A DNA stretch of 55,591 nucleotides from Calothrix sp. MO_192.B10 (GTDB taxonomy: Bacteria; Cyanobacteriota; Cyanobacteriia; Cyanobacteriales; Nostocaceae). This document shows positions 51,513-55,591 of the stretch, one piece after another. The stretch covers positions 1 through 55,591 of the forward strand of contig JASJDS010000060.1 of NCBI GenBank assembly GCA_030065055.1, in the 5' to 3' direction. The notes beneath the pieces are model-generated. The model was not told where the DNA came from and ran no database searches. It saw only the letters and a list, made by a program, of their open reading frames with translations. A program made the translations under genes and the position numbers. How positions within the stretch are numbered: the first letter of the stretch is position 1; each line of letters begins with the position of its first letter.

Positions 51513-51875
51513 CAAACTAATTGCGGGAGCATCCCATTTTTATAAAAGCCCTCACCTCTTAGCCTGGGGCTACACAAGCCAAGCCCACGAAGGTGGGCTT
51601 TGTTCGTGTAGCGATACCCTTCTAGGGTATTGGATAGATTATTTATTAAAATTTGGGATGCTCCCGATAATAACATCACCGTATCAACAAGATATCGATA
51701 AGCTATCGACTTACTTCTTCCATCTTTCAGCTTTCTTGTCACCCCGTGAGGGCTGAAACCCTTATTTTTACCCCAGTTCCCGCACATTTTGCGATCTACT
51801 GAACCAGAAAGTTATCGTCCTTTGTTGTGTAACACTTCTTTATCATGGGAAAAAAGAGTGTAAAGTAATTTGTCA
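51513..51875. other. Intergenic region with MITE
   Basis: There is no gene in this 363-bp gap. A MITE occupies 51524-51666, and the hairpin AAGCCCAC-GAA-GGTGGGCTT within it (51581-51600) could stop transcription from the TPR operon. The rest is unremarkable apart from a stretch of AT-rich sequence before the amidohydrolase gene. Confidence 0.7.
51524..51666. repeat. MITE-like element with CGGGAGCATCCCA ends
   Basis: CGGGAGCATCCCA at 51524-51536 faces TGGGATGCTCCCG at 51654-51666, exact 13-bp inverted ends. The core includes a terminator-like hairpin. A related pair, GGGTGCATCCCA at 53532-53543 and TGGGATGCTCCC at 53728-53739, bounds a second region. Confidence 0.85.
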
Positions 51876-53060
51876 ATGCTCACCCATATAAAAGATATCG
51901 CCATACAGCTAGCACCTAGACTAATTGAAATTCGCCGTCACATTCACTCCCACCCAGAACTCAGCGGACAGGAATACCAAACATCTGCCTTTGTTGCTGG
52001 TGTGTTATCTTCTTGTGGGATTCATGCGGAAGAGGGAGTGGGCAAAACAGGGGTAATAGGGGAACTACAAGGCAAGGGCGAGGATACCCGCATCTTAGGC
52101 ATTCGTACTGATATGGATGCTTTACCAATTGCAGAACGTACTGAGTTAGGATTTAGTTCACGTCAGTCAGGTATTATGCATGCATGTGGTCATGATGTAC
52201 ATACCACAGTAGGTCTGGGAACGGCAATGATTCTCTCACAAATTGTAGAGGAGTTGCCCGGTAAGGTGCGATTTTTGTTTCAGCCAGCAGAAGAAATCGC
52301 CCAGGGAGCCAGTTGGATGGTGAAAGATGGAGCAATGGACAAGATAGATGCCATACTGGGGCTTCATGTGTTTCCTTCCATCCCCGCAGGCTCAATTGGT
52401 TTGCGTTATGGAGCATTAACGGCGGCGGCGGATGAGTTAGAAATTATTATCATTGGCGAATCCGGGCATGGTGCTCGTCCCCACGAGGCGATTGATGCTA
52501 TCTGGATTGCTTCCCAAGTGATTACAAACTTGCAGCAAGCCATTAGCCGTACCCAGAACCCCTTGCGTCCTGTGGTATTGAGTATTGGTAAAATTGAGGG
52601 AGGCAGAGCGCCCAATGTGATTGCCGATCGCGTACAATTATTAGGAACCGTGCGATCGCTACACCCGGAAACTCGCACTCAATTACCAAATTGGATCGAA
52701 CAAATTGTTGCTAATGTCTGCCACTCCTATGGTGCTAAGTATGAACTCAATTATCGCCAAGGCGTGCCTTCAGTCCAAAATGACTATGCCATTACTCAAA
52801 TACTCCAATCGGCGGCGGAAGAAGCTTGGGGGGGTGATGCGGTGCAGATTTTACCAGAACCATCTTTGGGAGCGGAAGATTTTTCCGTGTATTTGGATCA
52901 TGCACCCGGTTCTATGTTTCGTTTGGGGGTAGGTTTTAAAGATAGAATGATTAATTATCCCCTGCACCACCCATTATTTGATGTGGATGAATCGGCAATT
53001 GTCACTGGGGTTGTAACTCTTGCATATGCGGCTTATAAATACTTTTCACATGGTGCTTAA
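51876..53060 (+). CDS. M20-family amidohydrolase
   Basis: This 394-residue enzyme belongs to the M20D amidohydrolase group (hippurate hydrolase, N-acyl-amino-acid and IAA-amino-acid hydrolases). Metal-binding and catalytic elements are present: HACGHDVH (102-109), PAEEIAQG with E139 and E140, GLHVFP near 163, and a late LGAEDFSVYL and HHPLFDVDE. The dimerisation domain lies between about 180 and 290 (GESGHGARPHEAIDA). It removes acyl groups from amino acids or similar amides in the cytoplasm. The ATG at 51876 is preferred to a TTG at 51870. It has no clear operon partner. Confidence 0.94.
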   Translation: MLTHIKDIAIQLAPRLIEIRRHIHSHPELSGQEYQTSAFVAGVLSSCGIHAEEGVGKTGVIGELQGKGEDTRILGIRTDMDALPIAERTELGFSSRQSGIMHACGHDVHTTVGLGTAMILSQIVEELPGKVRFLFQPAEEIAQGASWMVKDGAMDKIDAILGLHVFPSIPAGSIGLRYGALTAAADELEIIIIGESGHGARPHEAIDAIWIASQVITNLQQAISRTQNPLRPVVLSIGKIEGGRAPNVIADRVQLLGTVRSLHPETRTQLPNWIEQIVANVCHSYGAKYELNYRQGVPSVQNDYAITQILQSAAEEAWGGDAVQILPEPSLGAEDFSVYLDHAPGSMFRLGVGFKDRMINYPLHHPLFDVDESAIVTGVVTLAYAAYKYFSHGA

Positions 53061-53332
53061 TTGCGAATTAGCTATATTTTTAAGCTGAGTACAAACATCT
53101 AATTCATGACAACTCCCAAACTGTAAAATTGGGAGTTCATGAATAGTTAGAAACTGTTACATTAGTCAACCGCTAGGGACTGTTTTCAAACTATCGTGTA
53201 GGTTGGGTAGAACGAAGTGAAACCCAACAAATCTGACGAATAATGTTGGGTTTCGTTCCTCAAACGCCACTGACTACAACGGAGGGAACCTCCCTTCGGG
53301 TGAATCCTTCGGATACGCTTCGCGAGCAACAC

Positions 53333-53420
53333 TTTGCTTATGCCGGGGAACCCCTTCGGGTTGCGCCACTTGCTTTATGCCGGGGAACCCGTCCACCGCA
53401 GTGGCTTACCGTCCACCGCA
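53333..53420. repeat. Dispersed repeat, second copy (see 37105)
   Basis: This block shares GCTTTATGCCGGGGAACCC, TTCGGGTTGCGCCACTTGC and CCGTCCACCGCAGTGGCTTA with the insert between rbcL and rbcX. The order of pieces is the same in both places, with single-base differences. Confidence 0.88.
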
Positions 53421-53531
53421 AGTGTTTCACCGCAACGGAGTGGCTCCCCAACCTACAATTTGTGCCAATTTTGGGTTTGAAAACACTCCCTAGCCCTTAC
53501 AGGGCGGCTACGCCAACGCGGAAGTCAAAAG

Positions 53532-53739
53532 GGGTGCATCCCAGTTTTTATTTTGCATCAAAAGAATAAATGTCATTGCGTTCGCGTTGCGTGCGCGAAG
53601 CGCTCACGCAACGAAGTGAAGCGAAGCATAAGTCCTTCGGACACGCTCCGCGAACGCAAAATCTTCAACTCAGAATTAGTTCATGCGATTGCTTCGTCGT
53701 TCCTCCTCGCAATGACGTAAAAAAAAGTGGGATGCTCCC
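53532..53739. repeat. MITE-like region bounded by GGGTGCATCCCA
   Basis: GGGTGCATCCCA at 53532-53543 and TGGGATGCTCCC at 53728-53739 form inverted ends with one mismatch. The interior contains a second inverted pair, GTCATTGCG and CGCAATGAC, and several palindromic elements, so it looks like nested repeats. Confidence 0.75.
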
Positions 53740-53807
53740 AGTCAAAAGTCATTAAATCATAGTGATGTTCTGGAAGAAACTCCTTACGATTAAGGCAAGT
53801 TTAAATT

Positions 53808-54029
53808 ATGCAACAAAGAGTCAAAGTAAAACCTAATTCCAAACAGCAAAAAATTACTGAAGAAACAGATGGCAGTCTTACCATACGTTTAAAATCCCCT
53901 CCTGTGGATGGTAAAGCGAATGAGGAGTTAATCAAACTATTAGCAAAAAAATTTGATGTACCGAAATCATGTATTCACATCAAATCTGGCTTGTCATCCC
54001 GAAACAAACTGATAGAAATTGATAGTTGA
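53808..54029 (+). CDS. DUF167/YggU family protein
   Basis: This 73-residue protein matches the DUF167/YggU family: [40 protein letters not shown] and [18 protein letters not shown]. The PPVDGKAN motif is the family signature. Members are small alpha/beta proteins of unknown molecular function in nearly all bacteria. The stop codon TGA at 54027-54029 lies inside the first units of a GATAGTT heptamer array, so the array touches the end of the coding region. Confidence 0.93.
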   Translation: MQQRVKVKPNSKQQKITEETDGSLTIRLKSPPVDGKANEELIKLLAKKFDVPKSCIHIKSGLSSRNKLIEIDS

Positions 54030-54062
54030 TAGTTGATAGTTGGTAGTTGATAGTTGACGGTT
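54021..54062. repeat. GATAGTT heptamer array overlapping a gene end
   Basis: Six 7-bp units run head to tail: GATAGTT three times, GGTAGTT, GATAGTT and GACGGTT. The first and second units supply the last codons and the stop of the DUF167 gene. TTGACGG/TTGACAG units at 44838 belong to the same kind of repeat. Confidence 0.92.
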
Positions 54063-54331
54063 GACAGCCTGGGTGTGGGAGCAGCACTTGATATATTTAT
54101 GAAGCTTCGCGTCAAGCTACGCTAACATGGGCAGGTTGTGGTATTTCCCAGTGGGAGACTGTCATAACTATTCATCCGCACATGATATGACAAATGAGAA
54201 AATTTAAATTTATTTATTCAAAATAAAATCTATCTAGCTTCTGGGATTAATTAGTCAGTATTATCACAAACAAAATCATAAAATTATCAAGCTATCATTT
54301 AGATAAAATTTAAATTGATGGAGACTCTATA
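54030..54331. other. AT-rich intergenic region
   Basis: After the heptamer array I see no gene in this 302-bp gap. It has a small palindromic piece near 54100 (GAAGCTTCGCGTCAAGCT) and then AT-rich sequence. GGAG at 54320-54323 is the ribosome binding site of the next gene. Confidence 0.65.
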
Positions 54332-55222
54332 TTGAGACATCGCAAGAAACGAAAAAAAAATAGATTTTTCCTATCGAAAAGTATGAAAATATTGATTATT
54401 GCTCTTATCTGTATCTTTTTTTATGCTTATTTTATTGAGCCAAATTGGATTGAAGTTCGTGCTGTAGAACTAAAATTACCACATTTGGCAGCAGAATTTG
54501 ATGGTTATAAAATCGTTCAACTTAGCGATATTCACGTAGACAAGGGGATGAAGAAACAACGTTTAACTCGTCTTTTTCAACTTGTCAACCAACAAAAACC
54601 GGATTTAATCGCTTTAACAGGTGATTATGCAACTAAAGGCTACGAAAAATTTATTCCTAATCTAGTCACATTGAGTCAACTGGAACCTAAGGATAAAACT
54701 GTGGCTGTGTTGGGCAATCATGATTACTCATCACAGACTCATGCCCAAGCTACTAAACGCATATTACAGCAAACCAACATTCTCAACCTCGCCAATACTG
54801 TTTATTCCCTCCAGCGAGGTAACGCCATGCTACATATTGCTGGTGTTGATGATGTCTGGGCACGAAAAGACCGTTTAGATTTAGTATTAAAGCAGTTACC
54901 CGAGGCAGGTGCAGCAATTTTACTCGCCCATGAACCAGATTTTGCTGACATTAGTGCTGCTACGGGAAGGTTTGATTTGCAATTATCTGGACATTCCCAT
55001 GGTGGACAAATACGCTTGCCTTTCTCTAAACCACCAATTCTTCCGCCCTTGGGTAGTAAGTATTATAAGGGGCTTTACCAAGTAAGAGAAATGATTCAGT
55101 ATACCAATCGAGGTATTGGCATTAGTCATGTACCTTTACGATTTAATTCTCGTCCAGAGATTACTGTGTTTACTTTAGTTGCTAAATCAGAGTCAGGGGA
55201 TGAGGGAATGACTCATAACTAA
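54332..55222 (+). CDS. Membrane-anchored metallophosphoesterase (YkuE/YaeI type)
   Basis: This 296-residue protein has a basic N-terminus, one membrane helix (MKILIIALICIFFYAYF, about residues 18-34) and a calcineurin-like phosphoesterase domain. The metal ligands are visible: LSDIHVD (D66, H68), LTGDYAT, LGNHDYS (128-131), LLAHEPD and SGHSHGGQ. YkuE/YaeI relatives act on phospholipid or cell-envelope substrates, which fits the anchor. The TTG at 54332 is chosen because GGAG lies eight bases upstream; the in-frame ATG at 54383 has no ribosome binding site and would shorten the basic region before the helix. Confidence 0.9.
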   Translation: MRHRKKRKKNRFFLSKSMKILIIALICIFFYAYFIEPNWIEVRAVELKLPHLAAEFDGYKIVQLSDIHVDKGMKKQRLTRLFQLVNQQKPDLIALTGDYATKGYEKFIPNLVTLSQLEPKDKTVAVLGNHDYSSQTHAQATKRILQQTNILNLANTVYSLQRGNAMLHIAGVDDVWARKDRLDLVLKQLPEAGAAILLAHEPDFADISAATGRFDLQLSGHSHGGQIRLPFSKPPILPPLGSKYYKGLYQVREMIQYTNRGIGISHVPLRFNSRPEITVFTLVAKSESGDEGMTHN

Positions 55223-55591
55223 CACATTTTAAAACCCTTATAGAGCAAGGTTTTTAGCCAAGGAATAAAAATGTGTTTGTTTCATTCGTTGCAAGGGGGT
55301 TTAATAATGCGTGACTTTGAGATTGCCACCCTTCGCTCGCAACGCTCCGCGCTTGTCAATCCAAAATCCAAAATCCAAAATCCAAAATTGAATGACTTCC
55401 CCCTCCTAGGGGTGTTCATAACTTGCACCATTCTCAACTAGCCCAAATGTCCGCCTAGGAATAAATTCCCACAGCGAGTAGGCAAAGTCTGATAAATCAG
55501 ACGCTTGTAAGGCAGGAGAGTGCGTTTTAACGTACTTGGTTTATTAGCCTTGAAATTTATTTCAAGGTGGGAATGTGGGCTAAACGAGATT
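55223..55591. other. Right edge with terminator-like hairpin and relic frame
   Basis: A hairpin at 55231-55256 (AAAACCCTT, loop, AAGGTTTTT) follows the phosphoesterase gene and may terminate it. TCCAAAA heptamers lie at about 55361-55389. On the minus strand, a frame open between a stop at 55541-55543 and a stop at 55406-55408 reads LQASDLSDFAYSLWEFIPRR, then TFGLVENGASYEHP. It looks like the end of a protein, but I do not recognise it; a transposase relic is possible. Confidence 0.5.

Larger units (their letters stand above)
53061..53807. other. Repeat-rich intergenic region
   Basis: I see no credible gene in this 747-bp gap. It contains GTAGGTTGGGTAGAACGAAGTG-type sequence near 53200 with a facing TTGGGTTTCGTTCC, the dispersed block shared with the rbcL-rbcX gap at 53333-53420, and a MITE-like pair at 53532-53739 filled with CGCGAAGCG palindromes. 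Open frames across it consist of repeat sequence. Confidence 0.7.

Noticed and set aside
53243-53755. Two plus-strand frames of 108 and 61 codons
   Set aside because: Both translate repeats (the block shared with the rbcL-rbcX gap and a MITE-like region), with proline/arginine-rich low-quality sequence.

Overview
The window looks like chromosomal DNA of a filamentous, probably heterocyst-forming cyanobacterium (Nostocales-like). The evidence is the form IB RuBisCO set rbcL-rbcX-rbcS, a RuBisCO activase with a small-subunit-like tail, a close relative of the Nostoc bacterial dynamin BDLP1, many GCGATCGC (HIP1) sites, heptameric short tandem repeats (TCTAAAA/TCCAAAA, GATAGTT, ACGAATT) and many short palindromic repeats. 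I recognised no rRNA, tRNA or CRISPR array.

Layout. 1-4.2 kb holds accessory nuclease-like genes (one broken and two intact Uma2 proteins, an Rpn/DUF4351 protein with expanded repeats) and a DUF2281/VapC toxin-antitoxin pair. 4.3-22.7 kb is a one-directional surface polysaccharide cluster: Wzt-type ABC ATPase, pyruvyl transferase, about nine glycosyltransferases, a hexapeptide acyltransferase, two COG4627-type and two FkbM methyltransferases, and a Wzy-like polymerase. Many of its genes overlap by ATGA. It carries one replacement scar, where an AT-rich FkbM gene is joined to the tail of a lost acyltransferase. 22.8-32.7 kb is a decaying mobile region. It has a group II intron whose 5' flank is a TnpB start and whose 3' flank is a histidine-kinase tail, an IS1 remnant, a nuclease remnant, a possible double-glycine leader peptide, three peptidoglycan-binding-domain genes that each follow a copy of the same kinase tail and leader, a sulfatase and a CHRD protein.

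32.7-42.5 kb is mostly core metabolism: panB and a beta-propeller protein on the minus strand, then rbcL, rbcX, rbcS, a RHH/ParE toxin-antitoxin pair, a GNAT protein, an SGNH hydrolase, rca and a 1-Cys peroxiredoxin. 42.6-47.9 kb, minus strand, encodes a membrane-remodelling set: a small coiled-coil membrane protein, a BDLP1-like dynamin and a second dynamin-like GTPase ending in a J domain. 47.9-50 kb is repeat-rich with few genes. 50-51.5 kb holds a TPR protein and a small helical protein that share a peptide motif. The end carries an M20 amidohydrolase, a YggU/DUF167 protein and a membrane-anchored metallophosphoesterase.

How genes work together. The polysaccharide genes probably build and export one surface glycan, but the Wzm permease partner of Wzt is not here. 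The rbc genes and rca encode RuBisCO, its assembly chaperone and its activase. The most novel candidates are the dynamin/J-domain locus, the repeated kinase-tail/peptidoglycan-binding units, the shared-motif TPR pair and the chimeric intron. All functional statements are inferences from sequence read by eye; no searches were run.
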